The position numbers were made by a program, and so were the translations under genes. Below, one piece after another: positions 1 through 12,014 of a stretch of DNA of 64,000 bases (positions within the stretch are counted from its first letter, which is position 1; the number at the start of each line of letters is the position of its first letter). Source of the stretch: Sphingomonas flavalba (GTDB lineage Bacteria > Pseudomonadota > Alphaproteobacteria > Sphingomonadales > Sphingomonadaceae); assembly GCF_004796535.1 (NCBI RefSeq), contig NZ_SPHY01000011.1, positions 1 to 64,000 of the forward strand, given 5' to 3'. The notes under the pieces were generated by a model. The model had not been told where the DNA came from, did not search any database, and saw only the letters and a program-made list of their open reading frames with translations.

Positions 1-1499
1 GCCGCCGCCAGCGGTTCGAGCAGCGGGCGAATGTCTCGCCACACCGCCTCCGCCGGGGCGCGGTGGCGGCGCTCGCGCCGGTCGCCGGCGGCAAGGAAGG
101 CGGTGATCCCGTCCAGCCCCGGCGGCGGGCGCGGCCCGCGCAGCGCCCGGTCGAGCAGCCGGATCGCGTCGAGCCAGGCCAGCCGTTCCGCCCCCTGGCG
201 GACCAGCGGATGCTTGAGCAGGGTCAGCAGCGCGACCGGCGCGAAATCCTCCGCCGCCGCCTCGGCCAGCGCGGTCAGCAGCGTGCCGGGCGGCAGGACG
301 GACAGCGGCTGGCCGGCGCTGTCGTCCGCCGCGATTCCCCAGCGGCGCAGATGCGCGGAGACCCGCGTCGCCAGCGCCCGGTCCGGGGTGACCAGCGCGG
401 CGGTCCGCCCCGGCTCCTCCACCGCGCGGCGCAGCGCGATGGCGATCGCCTGCGCCTCCTCCGCCGGCGTCGCCAGTTCAAGCGCGGTCACCCCGGCCAG
501 GCTGCGCTGATCCGCGCCGAGCGCCGCCCAGTTCGCGGTGCTGTCCGGCGGCGCCAGCGCGTTGGAAATCGCCCGGCTGCGCGCCGCCGGCGCATCATGC
601 CCGCCGCCCCAGCGCCAGCGCTCGACCTCGGCGCGGTTGATCCCCATCCGTTCGAGCAGCAGCTTCAGGTGGAATTGCGGGTGAGTCTCGATCGGCCGGG
701 GCGAAAGGCCGGTGACCGGGTCCGGCTGATGCGGGCCGATCGCCTGCCAGTCCGCCTCCGGCATTGCCTGGTCCAGCCCGGCGAACACCACCATCCCGCC
801 CGGCATCCACGCGACGACGCGCAACAGCCCGGCGACGGCGGGCGCGCTGGTCGCGATCCCGGCGGCGACGACGAAGCCACCGGCGGCGCCCTCTGCCGCC
901 CAGCGCGCCGCGACCCGGTCGAGCAGCCGGTTGCGCCGCTCCGCCAGGTCGATCCGTCCGGCTTCCGCCAGTTCGCGCGGCCACAGGTCGAGGATGACCC
1001 GAAGCTGGTCGAGCGACAGTTGCCAATGGGCGGAAAGCTCGGCGGCGACGGGCAAGTCGCGCAGCCGGTGCGGCGCCACCCGCTCGACATGCAACTGGTC
1101 GAGGGTGCGGCCGAGTTCGTCGGCAAGGCGCAGCGCCTCCGCCGCGTCGATCGGCTGGCCGGCCCGCCGCCGTTCCGCCTGCACCAGCCGCGCCAACCGC
1201 ATCCGCCGCGCCATCGGCGCGATGGCGGGCGGCAGCGGCTCAGCATCGATCGGGTCGAGCGCGCTGCCCAGATGTTCGTCCAGTTCCGGGTCGCCGACCG
1301 GCACCAGCCGGGGCAGCAGCAGCCCGCCACCGGCGCGGCGGACGAACGCATCGGTCACCGCCCGCACCGCGCGGTTGGTCGGCAGCAGCACCACCCCGCG
1401 CGCCAGCGCCATCCGATCGGGAAACCGCGCCAGCAGCCCGGCGGTCAATGCGTCCGAAAAGGCGCGATGGGGCGGTATGGTGAAAGCGGCAGGCGACAC
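1..1499 (-). CDS. addB: Double-strand break repair protein AddB, N-terminal part (cut by window edge)
   Basis: AddB is a subunit of the AddAB helicase-nuclease, which resects double-strand DNA breaks for RecA loading. About 500 residues are readable from a GTG start at 1497-1499; an in-frame TAG lies four codons upstream, so no longer start is possible. The N-terminus carries the AddB-type 'VVLLPTNRAVRAV' segment, followed by 'GGGLLLPRLVPVGD' and further on 'GGFVVAAGIATSAPAVAGLL', as in alphaproteobacterial AddB (COG3893). The C-terminal nuclease and iron-sulfur cysteines lie outside the window. It follows murU on the same strand after a gap of about 115 bases. The identification rests on motif recognition and on conserved gene order; the frame is open throughout. 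Confidence 0.85.
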   Translation of the reverse strand, partial: MSPAAFTIPPHRAFSDALTAGLLARFPDRMALARGVVLLPTNRAVRAVTDAFVRRAGGGLLLPRLVPVGDPELDEHLGSALDPIDAEPLPPAIAPMARRMRLARLVQAERRRAGQPIDAAEALRLADELGRTLDQLHVERVAPHRLRDLPVAAELSAHWQLSLDQLRVILDLWPRELAEAGRIDLAERRNRLLDRVAARWAAEGAAGGFVVAAGIATSAPAVAGLLRVVAWMPGGMVVFAGLDQAMPEADWQAIGPHQPDPVTGLSPRPIETHPQFHLKLLLERMGINRAEVERWRWGGGHDAPAARSRAISNALAPPDSTANWAALGADQRSLAGVTALELATPAEEAQAIAIALRRAVEEPGRTAALVTPDRALATRVSAHLRRWGIAADDSAGQPLSVLPPGTLLTALAEAAAEDFAPVALLTLLKHPLVRQGAERLAWLDAIRLLDRALRGPRPPPGLDGITAFLAAGDRRERRHRAPAEAVWRDIRPLLEPLAA

Positions 1500-1615
1500 G
1501 AGTGCAGCCTAGACCCTGACCCGTTCGGATTGAAGCATCATCGCGCCGCGCCCCGCGGATGGATCGCCGCGGCGCCCCGCAGGGCACCTCGCGATGACGG
1601 TGGCGGCTGTAATGC

Positions 1616-2377
1616 CTAGCGGTTGGCCAGCATCGCCTCGGTCTTGCGGATCGCCGGCGGGGTACCGACGTCGAACCACAGGCCCTGGTGGACGAAGCCG
1701 AACGCGCGCCCCCCGGCGATCGCCCGGTCCCACAGCAGGTTGGTCGAAAACGGGCCGTCCGGCGCATCGGCGAACAGGCGGTGGGAAATCAGCTGGATGC
1801 CGGTGAACACGAACGGCGCGACCTTGCCGGGCCGCCGCCGGCTGATCCGCCCGGCCGGGTCCATGTGGAAATCGCCGACGCCGACATGGCAATGGGCGCG
1901 GGCCAGCGGCACCAGCAGCAGCAGCGCGTCCATCCGCGCATCGTCCCACTGCGCCGCCAGCATCCGCAGCGTGTCGCTCGGCCCATCGACCCACAGATTG
2001 TCGCTGTTGACCGACAGGATCGGGTCTTCCGGCAGCAGCGGCAGCGCCTTCTTCAGCCCGCCGCCGGTTTCAAGCAACTGTTCGCGTTCGTCGGAAAAGA
2101 CGACATCTATCCCTTTGACTCTGTTGCGGATATGCGCCTCCAGCGCATCCGCCAGATAGTGGACGTTGACCACCACCCGCGCGACCCCGGCGGCGCGCAG
2201 CCGGTCGAGCGTGTGGTCGAGCAGGGTCCTGCCGGCAACGCTGACCAGCGGCTTCGGCCGGGTCGCGGTCAGCGGCCGCATCCGCTTGCCAAGGCCGGCG
2301 GCGAGCACCATCGCGGTGCCGAGCGGCGGGCCGCCGGGGTCCGGGCGCAGGGCGAGCGGCTTGCGGGTCCGGCTCAT
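1616..2377 (-). CDS. murU: N-acetylmuramate-1-phosphate uridylyltransferase (MurU type)
   Basis: A 253-residue sugar-1-phosphate nucleotidyltransferase. The signature LAAGLGKRMRPLTATRPKPL spans residues 25-44 and contains the nucleotide-binding loop and the catalytic Arg and Lys; 'SVNSDNLW' is the metal-binding region. The family includes GlmU, RmlA and mannose-1-phosphate guanylyltransferase. MurU is preferred because the gene starts in an ATGA overlap with the amgK stop: AmgK makes MurNAc-1-phosphate and MurU turns it into UDP-MurNAc, bypassing de novo synthesis in peptidoglycan recycling. The start at 2377 is chosen for that overlap; an open frame extends a further 15 codons upstream but inside amgK. 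The substrate is inferred from context. Confidence 0.85.
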   Translation of the reverse strand: MSRTRKPLALRPDPGGPPLGTAMVLAAGLGKRMRPLTATRPKPLVSVAGRTLLDHTLDRLRAAGVARVVVNVHYLADALEAHIRNRVKGIDVVFSDEREQLLETGGGLKKALPLLPEDPILSVNSDNLWVDGPSDTLRMLAAQWDDARMDALLLLVPLARAHCHVGVGDFHMDPAGRISRRRPGKVAPFVFTGIQLISHRLFADAPDGPFSTNLLWDRAIAGGRAFGFVHQGLWFDVGTPPAIRKTEAMLANR

Positions 2378-3345
2378 GCCAATGCCCCCCGCTTTGCCGC
2401 CGGGATATTGGCGTCGAACCACGCCTTGACCGGCGCCAGCGCCGGGTGGGCAAGGTCACGTTCCAGATAGGCCCAGACGCGTGGCAGATAGGCGAGATAG
2501 CGGCGCTTGCCGTCGCGCTTCGCCAGCCGGGCGAAGATGCCGACGATCTTGGCGTTGCGCTGGGCGCCGAGCAGCGCATAGGCCGCGTCGAAACCCGGCG
2601 CCGGATCGGCGGCGGCGCGGTAGCGGGCGAGCATCTCCGCCTCCAGCGTCTCCGGCACGTCGCGGCGCGCGTCCTGCAACAACGAGACGAGGTCGTAGGC
2701 CGGGTGCCCGGCCAGCGCATCCTGGAAGTCGAGCAGGCCGAGCGCGGCAAGACCCTCGCGCCCTTCGATCAGCATGATATTCTCCGCATGATAATCGCGC
2801 AGCACCGTCACCCCCTGCCCGCTCTTGCCGTAGAGCGGGGCGAGCACCGCATCCCACGCCGCGTCGTAACCGGCACCGTCCACCGCCAGCCCGGCGGCGG
2901 GGGTGAACCATTCGGGCAGCAGCCGCGCCTCGCGCAGATATTCGCTGCGGTCATAGGGCGGCAGGTCCGCGGCATGGTGGCGGTGAAGGGCAACGAGCAG
3001 GTCGACCGCCGCCGCGTAGATCGCCCGCTCGCGCTCCGGTGCCGCATCGACCACCTCGCGCATCCGCGCGTCGCCGAAATCCTCGATCAGCACCAGCCCG
3101 GCGTCGAGATCGGCGGCCAGCGCGCGCGGCGCCGAAAAGCCGAGCGCGTCGAGGTGCTTCGCCACCTTCAGGAACGGGCGCGGGTCCTCATGCGGCGGCG
3201 GCGCGTCCATCAGCACGGCGCTGCGCCGGGCATCGACGACACGGAAATAGCGGCGGAAACTGGCGTCGCCGGCCAGCGGCAGGACGCGAGCGTCCGGCCA
3301 GCCGGCAGTGGCGAGGAAGTCAGCCGCGCCGGAGGGGGGAATCAT
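2374..3345 (-). CDS. amgK: Anomeric N-acetylmuramate/N-acetylglucosamine kinase (AmgK)
   Basis: A 323-residue aminoglycoside-phosphotransferase-fold kinase. It has the nucleotide-binding 'GDASFRRYFRV' segment near the N-terminus, the catalytic loop VLRDYHAENIML at about residues 182-193, and the metal-binding LLDFQDALAGHPAYD about 15 residues later. In known AmgK the reaction is ATP-dependent phosphorylation of MurNAc or GlcNAc at the anomeric carbon, in the cytoplasm. The ATG at 3345 overlaps the tsaE stop (ATGA), and its own stop overlaps the murU start in the same way, so the three genes are probably co-translated. A continuous reading frame extends upstream through tsaE into divL, but its translation there is only a shadow, so the overlap start is preferred. 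COG3178 membership and partnership with murU make this call strong. Confidence 0.88.
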   Translation of the reverse strand: MIPPSGAADFLATAGWPDARVLPLAGDASFRRYFRVVDARRSAVLMDAPPPHEDPRPFLKVAKHLDALGFSAPRALAADLDAGLVLIEDFGDARMREVVDAAPERERAIYAAAVDLLVALHRHHAADLPPYDRSEYLREARLLPEWFTPAAGLAVDGAGYDAAWDAVLAPLYGKSGQGVTVLRDYHAENIMLIEGREGLAALGLLDFQDALAGHPAYDLVSLLQDARRDVPETLEAEMLARYRAAADPAPGFDAAYALLGAQRNAKIVGIFARLAKRDGKRRYLAYLPRVWAYLERDLAHPALAPVKAWFDANIPAAKRGALA

Positions 3346-3785
3346 TGTGGCGGCCATCGCTCTTCCCATGGCGCCGGGACCGTCGCTGTCAAGCGCCTGC
3401 ACCCGTCGCCCTGCGGTTCGATCGCCAGAATCAACGCCTCCGGCCACAGCCGCGCGCCCATCCGTTCCGGCCATTCGACCAGCAGCGCGCCGTCGGCCAG
3501 CGCATCGTCCAGCCCCAGTTCCTCGGCGTCCTCCGGCCCGTCGAGCCGGTACAGGTCGACATGGCAGACCGGCAGCCGCACCGCCGGCGGGTCGTAAGGC
3601 TGGACGATCGCGAAGGTCGGGCTCGGCGCCTCCCCTTCCAGCCCCAGCGCGACGAGGATCGAGCGCGCCAGCGTCGTCTTGCCGGCGCCCAGCGGGCCCT
3701 GCAGCGCGACGACATCGCCGGGCCGCAGGCGGGCGGCGATCGCGGCGCCCAGCCGGGCGCTGGCGGCCTCGTCGGCCAGGATCAT
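3342..3785 (-). CDS. tsaE: tRNA threonylcarbamoyladenosine biosynthesis ATPase TsaE
   Basis: A 147-residue P-loop protein with Walker A GPLGAGKTTLAR at residues 30-41, followed by 'APSPTFAIVQPYD' and 'CHVDLYRLDG', which are hallmark TsaE/YjeE segments. TsaE works with TsaB and TsaD to add threonylcarbamoyl to A37 of tRNAs decoding ANN codons. Length and motif order match the family. The start overlaps the divL stop and the stop overlaps the amgK start, in both cases by ATGA, placing it in a translationally coupled run. Confidence 0.95.
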   Translation of the reverse strand: MILADEAASARLGAAIAARLRPGDVVALQGPLGAGKTTLARSILVALGLEGEAPSPTFAIVQPYDPPAVRLPVCHVDLYRLDGPEDAEELGLDDALADGALLVEWPERMGARLWPEALILAIEPQGDGCRRLTATVPAPWEERWPPQ

Positions 3786-6130
3786 CGCGGCAGCCGGATG
3801 GTGACGGCGGTGCCCTGGCCGGGTTCGGACACCAGATCGATCGTGCCGCCATGCGCCTCCACGAACTGGCGGGCGAGCGGCAGGCCAAGGCCGAGCGAGG
3901 TGCTTTCCTCCCGCGCGTCGCCGACGCGGCTGAACCGGTCGAACGCGCGCGCCTGCTGGCCGGCATCCATTCCCGGCCCGTCGTCGGACACGACCAGCCG
4001 CGCCGCCCCCGCATCGCCGTCGCCGTACAGCAGCACGCGGCCCCGCTCCGGCGTGTAGCGGATCGCGTTGCGCAGCAGATTGTCCAGCGCCTGCCGCAGC
4101 CGCCGGGCATCGCCCTGCACGCCGCCGAGCGACGGTTCCACCCGCAGCTCGAAATCGATCGCCTTCTCCGCCGCCGCCGCGCGCATCCCTTCGGCCGCGT
4201 CGGCCGCCAGCCGGGCCAGGTCGACCGGGTGGCGCTCGATCGGCAGGCCGCCCGCCGCGCTGTGGGTCAGGTCCAGCACATCGTCGATCAGCGCGCCCAG
4301 CCGCCCGACCGATTCGAGGATCGCGGCGACATAATCCTTCGCGGTCGGTTCCAGCGGCCCGGCATAGCCGCCGGCCAGCATCTCGGCGAAACCGCCGATC
4401 GAGGTCAGCGGCGTGCGCAGCTCGTAACTCATATTGGCGACGAAGGCGGTCTTGATCCTATCCGCCGCCTCCAGCGCCTGGTTGCGGTCGCGCAGCACGC
4501 TTTCGATCCGCCGGCTGTCGGTGATGTCGAGCATGGTGAACAGCGCGTTGCCGTCGGGCAGCGGTACCGTCGCGAACTCGAAATGCCGGCCGTTGTTCAG
4601 CGCGATGCGGCCGCTGCGCTGCTTGCGCTCGACCGTGGCGATGCGGACCAGTTCACGGATCAGCGCGCCGCGCGCCGGGTTGGTCAGCATCCGCCCGACC
4701 GCTTCGGCCAGCTGGTCGACGCGCGGGTGCGCGGCCAACATCGCCTCCTCAAACCCCCAGATCTCGCGGAAACGGTTGTTCCAGATCTGCAACCGGCCAT
4801 CGGCGGCGAACACCGCCACCGCCTCGAACAGATTGTCGAACGTTGCGGTGCGGACCTGGAGCAGCGTGTCGCGCGCGCTGGACAGCGCGACCTCCTCGGT
4901 GCGGTCCTCGAAGATGATCAGCAGCCCGCCGTCGGGCAATGGCTGGGCGACGACGCGCAGGTGGACGCCGCCGGCCAGTATCCAGCTTTCCTCATGCGCC
5001 GCCGCATCGGTGAACCAGGCGCGGCGCTCGTCGCGCCACTGGCGGAAATCGCGGACCTCGGGCAGCCGCCCGGCCTCGCGCATCCGGTCGAGCACCCGGT
5101 CGAACTCCGGCCGGTCGGCCAGCCACTCGTTGCGCATCGCGAACAGGCGGCGGAACGGCTGGTTGGAAAAGCTGAGGCTGCGGTCCGGCCCGAACTGGGC
5201 GACGCCGGCCGACAGCCGGTCGAGCATGTCGCGCTGCGCGTCGACGAAGCGGCGGAACGCCATCCGCGCCTGTTCCAGCTCGTTGACGTCGATCGCGAAG
5301 CCGGCGACCCCGGCGTCGCCCAGCGGCACGTCGACCACCTGCAGCATGCGCCGCGCGCCGCCGATCGTCGCCGGCACCATCCGGCTGATCGGCTCGCCGG
5401 CATCGCGGGCGGCGGCGGCCATCGCCAGCGGCCCGCGCCCGCCCGCCGTCTCGACCAGTTCCAGCCCACGGCGGATCGCGTCGGCCGCCGTCTCCGCCTC
5501 CACCGCCTTCACATAGGCGGTGTTGACCAGGGTCAGCCGCAGGTCGGGGCCACGGTGCCACATCGGGATCGGCGCCGCCTCGATCACGCCGGACAGCGCC
5601 TCGAACGCGCGGCCGAGCCGCTTCGCCTCCTCGCCCAGCCGGCCGATCTCCGCCTGGCTTTCGGTCGCGTCGAAGAACCAGACGATCACGCCACCCGGCG
5701 TCTCCAGCCCCGGCGCGGTCGGCGCGCCGCGCAGCAGCAACGTGCGCGACGATCCCTGCGCCCGCGCCGCGCGGGTGAACGGCTTGCCGGATTTCTGGGC
5801 AGCGGCGACATCGCGGGCCAGCCCGGCGGCATCGTCGGCGGTCAGCCCACCGCCGTCCCCGGCCAGATCGGCCAGATAGGCCGGCATCCGCGCCAGCCCC
5901 AGCCAGTCGCCCAGCCGTGGCGGCGCCTCGATCCTGCCATCGCCGCGCACGATCAGCGGCAGCGCCGGCGCCGAATCGAGCAGCGCCGCGAAGCGTTCCG
6001 CCCGGCTGGCGGTATCGCGGGCGTCGAGCCGCATCCTGAGGCCGGTCATCACCGCCCAGCCCGCCGCCGCCAGCCACAGGGCAAGCACGACGCCGGCAAG
6101 CAGCGCGATCGTGGGGGAAAGGCCAGTCAT
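3782..6130 (-). CDS. divL: DivL-like PAS sensor pseudo-kinase with Tyr in place of the phospho-accepting His
   Basis: A 782-residue membrane-anchored sensor. One hydrophobic segment (about residues 5-28) is followed by several PAS-like regions, a dimerisation box and a HATPase domain (N-box 'LDNLLRNAIRYTPE', 'VVSDDGPGM', 'TSLGLGLPLAR'). The box reads NMSYELRTPLTSI: Tyr569, codon at 4424-4426, occupies the position of the phosphorylated histidine. Caulobacter DivL has the same substitution (Tyr550) and similar length (769 residues); there it binds DivK and controls the CckA-ChpT-CtrA cell-cycle relay rather than acting as an ordinary kinase. The start ATG at 6130 precedes the single transmembrane segment. 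Overlap with tsaE suggests one transcript with tsaE-amgK-murU. The symbol is inferred from the Tyr signature, size and topology. Confidence 0.85.
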   Translation of the reverse strand: MTGLSPTIALLAGVVLALWLAAAGWAVMTGLRMRLDARDTASRAERFAALLDSAPALPLIVRGDGRIEAPPRLGDWLGLARMPAYLADLAGDGGGLTADDAAGLARDVAAAQKSGKPFTRAARAQGSSRTLLLRGAPTAPGLETPGGVIVWFFDATESQAEIGRLGEEAKRLGRAFEALSGVIEAAPIPMWHRGPDLRLTLVNTAYVKAVEAETAADAIRRGLELVETAGGRGPLAMAAAARDAGEPISRMVPATIGGARRMLQVVDVPLGDAGVAGFAIDVNELEQARMAFRRFVDAQRDMLDRLSAGVAQFGPDRSLSFSNQPFRRLFAMRNEWLADRPEFDRVLDRMREAGRLPEVRDFRQWRDERRAWFTDAAAHEESWILAGGVHLRVVAQPLPDGGLLIIFEDRTEEVALSSARDTLLQVRTATFDNLFEAVAVFAADGRLQIWNNRFREIWGFEEAMLAAHPRVDQLAEAVGRMLTNPARGALIRELVRIATVERKQRSGRIALNNGRHFEFATVPLPDGNALFTMLDITDSRRIESVLRDRNQALEAADRIKTAFVANMSYELRTPLTSIGGFAEMLAGGYAGPLEPTAKDYVAAILESVGRLGALIDDVLDLTHSAAGGLPIERHPVDLARLAADAAEGMRAAAAEKAIDFELRVEPSLGGVQGDARRLRQALDNLLRNAIRYTPERGRVLLYGDGDAGAARLVVSDDGPGMDAGQQARAFDRFSRVGDAREESTSLGLGLPLARQFVEAHGGTIDLVSEPGQGTAVTIRLPR

Positions 6131-6199
6131 GCGGCGGCCTGTCTAGTGCCCTGCCGGGCGTTCGGGCAAGCGCGCCCGCCGCCCCGCCCGGCCGGGCGT

Positions 6200-9439
<3,240 letters not shown>

Positions 9440-9571
9440 CGTCAATCCCCCGCGCTCGATAGGCAGCCGGCAACAAGCCGGGTTCCACCGCCCCCGTCAA
9501 TCCGCCACACAGAAAAACGCGGCCGAACGCCCGCGGCTACAACAACCGCACCGCCCCTCTTCTCCTCCACC

Positions 9572-9829
9572 CATCCCGAGCGCAATCGAGGCACCTGCCG
9601 ACCCGAACATCCTGCGTCCCTCGACTACGCTCGGGATGGACGGGTGGGGAAAGCCACCAGGGCTCATGGGCCGCCGCGCCAAAGACACGCACGCGCCACC
9701 CCAGCACCCCTCGCCCCACCATACTCCCTTTCCAACACCCCACACCGTCCCTCCCGAGCGTAGTCGAGGGACGCAGCGTGCCCAGGTGGACAGTCTCACT
9801 ACGCACGGGATGAACGGGCGGGGAAAGCC
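9572..9829. repeat. Cluster of short dispersed inverted and direct repeats
   Basis: The intergenic stretch 9440-9847 holds no convincing gene. It contains three copies of an approximately 20-base unit: CATCCCGAGCGCAATCGAGG at 9572-9591, the inverse CCTCGACTACGCTCGGGATG at 9619-9638, and TCCCGAGCGTAGTCGAGG at 9752-9769. The first two form an inverted pair. A longer direct repeat pairs 9624-9655 with 9798-9829 (29 of 32 bases identical). Related units occur at 15634-15679. This looks like a genome-dispersed repeat family that has duplicated locally. Confidence 0.75.
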
Positions 9830-9847
9830 TGCATGGTCCCGCAACGA

Positions 9848-9886
9848 AAACGGGCGCGCCTACCCGGATGGCAGGCGCGCCCGTTT
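9848..9886 (-). terminator. Intrinsic terminator of ahcY
   Basis: A perfect 13-bp inverted repeat (AAACGGGCGCGCC at 9848-9860, complement at 9874-9886) with a 13-base loop. It lies about 20 bases past the ahcY stop; read on the minus strand the hairpin runs into TTTTCGTT, which fits rho-independent termination. Confidence 0.85.
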
Positions 9887-9905
9887 CTCTGGCGGTCGCT
9901 TGAGC

Positions 9906-11315
9906 TCAGTAGCGGTAGTGGTCCGGCTTGAACGGCCCCTCGACCGGCACGCCGATATAGTCTGCCTGCTTCTTGCTCAGCTTGGACAGCTTGACGCCCA
10001 GCTTCTCCAGGTGGAGCGCCGCGACCTTCTCGTCGAGGTGCTTGGGCAGGACGTAGACCTCGTTCTTGTACTGGTCGCCCTTGGTCCACAGCTCGATCTG
10101 CGCCAGCACCTGGTTGGTGAAGCTGGACGACATGACGAAGCTCGGGTGGCCGGTGGCGCAGCCGAGGTTCACCAGCCGCCCCTTGGCGAGGATGATCAGC
10201 TTCTTGCCGTCGGGGAACTCGACCAGGTCGACCTGCGGCTTGATCTCGTCCCACTTCATGTTGGCGAGGCCGCCGATCTGGATCTCGCTGTCGAAATGGC
10301 CGATGTTGCAGACGATCGCGTGGTCCTTCATCGCCCGCATATGGTCGACGGTGATGACGTCGGCATTGCCGGTCGCGGTCACGAAGATGTCGGCGCGGGT
10401 CGCCGCTTCCTCCATCGTCACCACTTCATAGCCTTCCATCGCCGCCTGCAGCGCGCAGATCGGGTCGACTTCGGTGACCAGCACCCGGGCGCCGCCCTGG
10501 CGCAGCGACGCGGCCGATCCCTTGCCGACATCGCCGAAGCCGGCGACGCAGGCGATCTTGCCGGACAGCATCACGTCGGTGGCGCGGCGGATCGCGTCGA
10601 CCAGGCTTTCGCGGCAGCCGTAGAGATTGTCGAACTTCGACTTGGTGACGCTGTCGTTGACGTTGATCGCCGGGAACGGCAGCAGCCCCTTCTTGGCGAT
10701 CTCATAGAGCCGGTGGACGCCGGTGGTCGTCTCTTCCGACACGCCCTTGATCGCCTTGACGGTGGCGGTCAGGTAACCCGGCTTGCGAGCGATGAATTCC
10801 TTCAGCGCGCGCTGGAATTCGACTTCCTCGTCATTTTCCGGCGCCGGCATGGTCTCGCCCGCCTCGATCCGCGCGCCCCACAGCGCGAACATCGTCGCGT
10901 CGCCGCCATCGTCGAGGATCATGTTGCTGGGCGTATCGCCCCAGTCGAAAATGCGCTGGACGTAATCCCAATATTCGCCAAGCGTCTCGCCCTTGATCGC
11001 GAACACCGGGTTGCCGCCGGCGGCGATGGCGGCGGCGGCGTGGTCCTGGGTCGAAAAGATGTTGCACGATGCCCAGCGCACCTCGGCGCCGAGCGCGGTC
11101 AGCGTCTCGATCAGCACCGCCGTCTGGATGGTCATGTGCAGCGAACCGGTGATGCGCGCGCCCTTCAGCGGCTGGGCCGCGCCATATTCGGCGCGCAGTG
11201 CCATCAGGCCCGGCATCTCGGTTTCGGCGATGGCGATTTCCTTGCGGCCGAAATCGGCGAGGTTGATGTCCTTGACGACATAGTCGTCGAACGATGCGGC
11301 GGGAGCAGTGGCCAC
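9906..11315 (-). CDS. ahcY: S-adenosylhomocysteine hydrolase (adenosylhomocysteinase)
   Basis: A 469-residue cytoplasmic enzyme that splits S-adenosylhomocysteine into adenosine and homocysteine and so keeps methylation reactions running. Signature segments are '[14 protein letters not shown]', the NAD-binding '[15 protein letters not shown]', '[12 protein letters not shown]' and the conserved C-terminal 'KPDHYRY'. The GTG at 11313-11315 is chosen because AAGGAGA stands six bases upstream; a longer in-frame extension lacks a ribosome-binding site. Length fits the alphaproteobacterial form. An intrinsic terminator follows, and a 20-bp palindrome lies 80 bases upstream of the start, so the gene is probably a single, regulated transcript. 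Confidence 0.97.
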   Translation of the reverse strand: MATAPAASFDDYVVKDINLADFGRKEIAIAETEMPGLMALRAEYGAAQPLKGARITGSLHMTIQTAVLIETLTALGAEVRWASCNIFSTQDHAAAAIAAGGNPVFAIKGETLGEYWDYVQRIFDWGDTPSNMILDDGGDATMFALWGARIEAGETMPAPENDEEVEFQRALKEFIARKPGYLTATVKAIKGVSEETTTGVHRLYEIAKKGLLPFPAINVNDSVTKSKFDNLYGCRESLVDAIRRATDVMLSGKIACVAGFGDVGKGSAASLRQGGARVLVTEVDPICALQAAMEGYEVVTMEEAATRADIFVTATGNADVITVDHMRAMKDHAIVCNIGHFDSEIQIGGLANMKWDEIKPQVDLVEFPDGKKLIILAKGRLVNLGCATGHPSFVMSSSFTNQVLAQIELWTKGDQYKNEVYVLPKHLDEKVAALHLEKLGVKLSKLSKKQADYIGVPVEGPFKPDHYRY

Positions 11316-11394
11316 TTGCGATCTCCTTGGAACGATGAACCGCAACAAGGCGGCCGTTGGCGCGCCCCTTAGCGGCGCCCGCTGGTCAAGGCAA

Positions 11395-11414
11395 ATATAA
11401 AGATATCCTTATAT
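11395..11414. promoter_or_regulatory. 20-bp palindrome upstream of ahcY, candidate SahR-type operator
   Basis: ATATAAAGATATCCTTATAT is a near-perfect palindrome with one mismatched pair, in an AT-rich island within GC-rich DNA, 80 bases upstream of ahcY and about 40 bases past the yqgE stop. ArsR-family SahR/SamR regulators of methionine and SAH metabolism bind ATAAAGATATCTTTAT-like palindromes in Proteobacteria, as far as I recall. The role is inferred; the palindrome is seen. Confidence 0.6.
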
Positions 11415-11453
11415 GTGTCCCGCGATGAGCCGCGGCACGGCGAATCGCGCGGC

Positions 11454-12014
11454 TCAGGCCGTTCCCGCTTGCGGCGCCAGCATCGCGCTGTTGATCCCGG
11501 CGGTGCGGAAGGCGGCGCGCCAGCGCGCGTCGACCGGCGTGTCGAACAGCAGCCGGTCGCTGGCCTCGGTCGTGAACCAGCCGTGGCGGGTCAGTTCCCC
11601 CTCAAGCTGCCCCGGCGACCAGCCGGCATAGCCGAGCGCGACCAGCCAGCGCGCCGGCCCCTGCCCTTCCGCGATCGCGCGCAACACGTCGATCGTGCCG
11701 GTCAGCGCCCAGCGCCCGTCGACGTCGATGGTATCGTCGCCGGACCAGTCGGCGGAATGGAGGACGAAGCCGCGCTGCGGTTCCACCGGGCCGCCGACAT
11801 GGACCGGGCAGTTGGGCGCCAGCCCCACCTCTATGTCGAACCCGCCGAGCAGGTCGTGGAAGCCGACGCGCGGCGCCAGCCGGCCGATGCCGATGCCCAG
11901 CGCCCCGTCCTCGCCATGGGCGCACAGCGCGATCACGGCGCGCTCGAAGCGCGGGTCGCCGATCCCCGGCATGGCGAGCAGCAGTTGCCCGCACAGCGAT
12001 GTCGCCTGTTCCAT
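11454..12014 (-). CDS. YqgE/AlgH family protein (UPF0301)
   Basis: A 186-residue protein starting MEQATSLCGQLLLAMPG with the family's 'DPRFERAVIALCAH', 'GGPVEPQRGFVLHS' and 'ALGYAGWSPGQLEGE' segments. YqgE proteins are common in Proteobacteria; AlgH affects alginate regulation in Pseudomonas, but the biochemical activity is not established. The start at 12014 is chosen for the strong GGAGGGGGG just upstream; the frame stays open 24 codons further. It is cytoplasmic, with no transmembrane segment. Confidence 0.9.
   Translation of the reverse strand: MEQATSLCGQLLLAMPGIGDPRFERAVIALCAHGEDGALGIGIGRLAPRVGFHDLLGGFDIEVGLAPNCPVHVGGPVEPQRGFVLHSADWSGDDTIDVDGRWALTGTIDVLRAIAEGQGPARWLVALGYAGWSPGQLEGELTRHGWFTTEASDRLLFDTPVDARWRAAFRTAGINSAMLAPQAGTA

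Noticed and set aside
2374-4110. A single long minus-strand frame ending in AmgK
   Set aside because: Its first 255 codons are a shadow of divL and tsaE. AmgK starts at the ATGA overlap at 3345.
11316-11453. SAH or SAM riboswitch before ahcY
   Set aside because: I could not find the paired segments of a known riboswitch; the only strong feature is the palindrome at 11395-11414.
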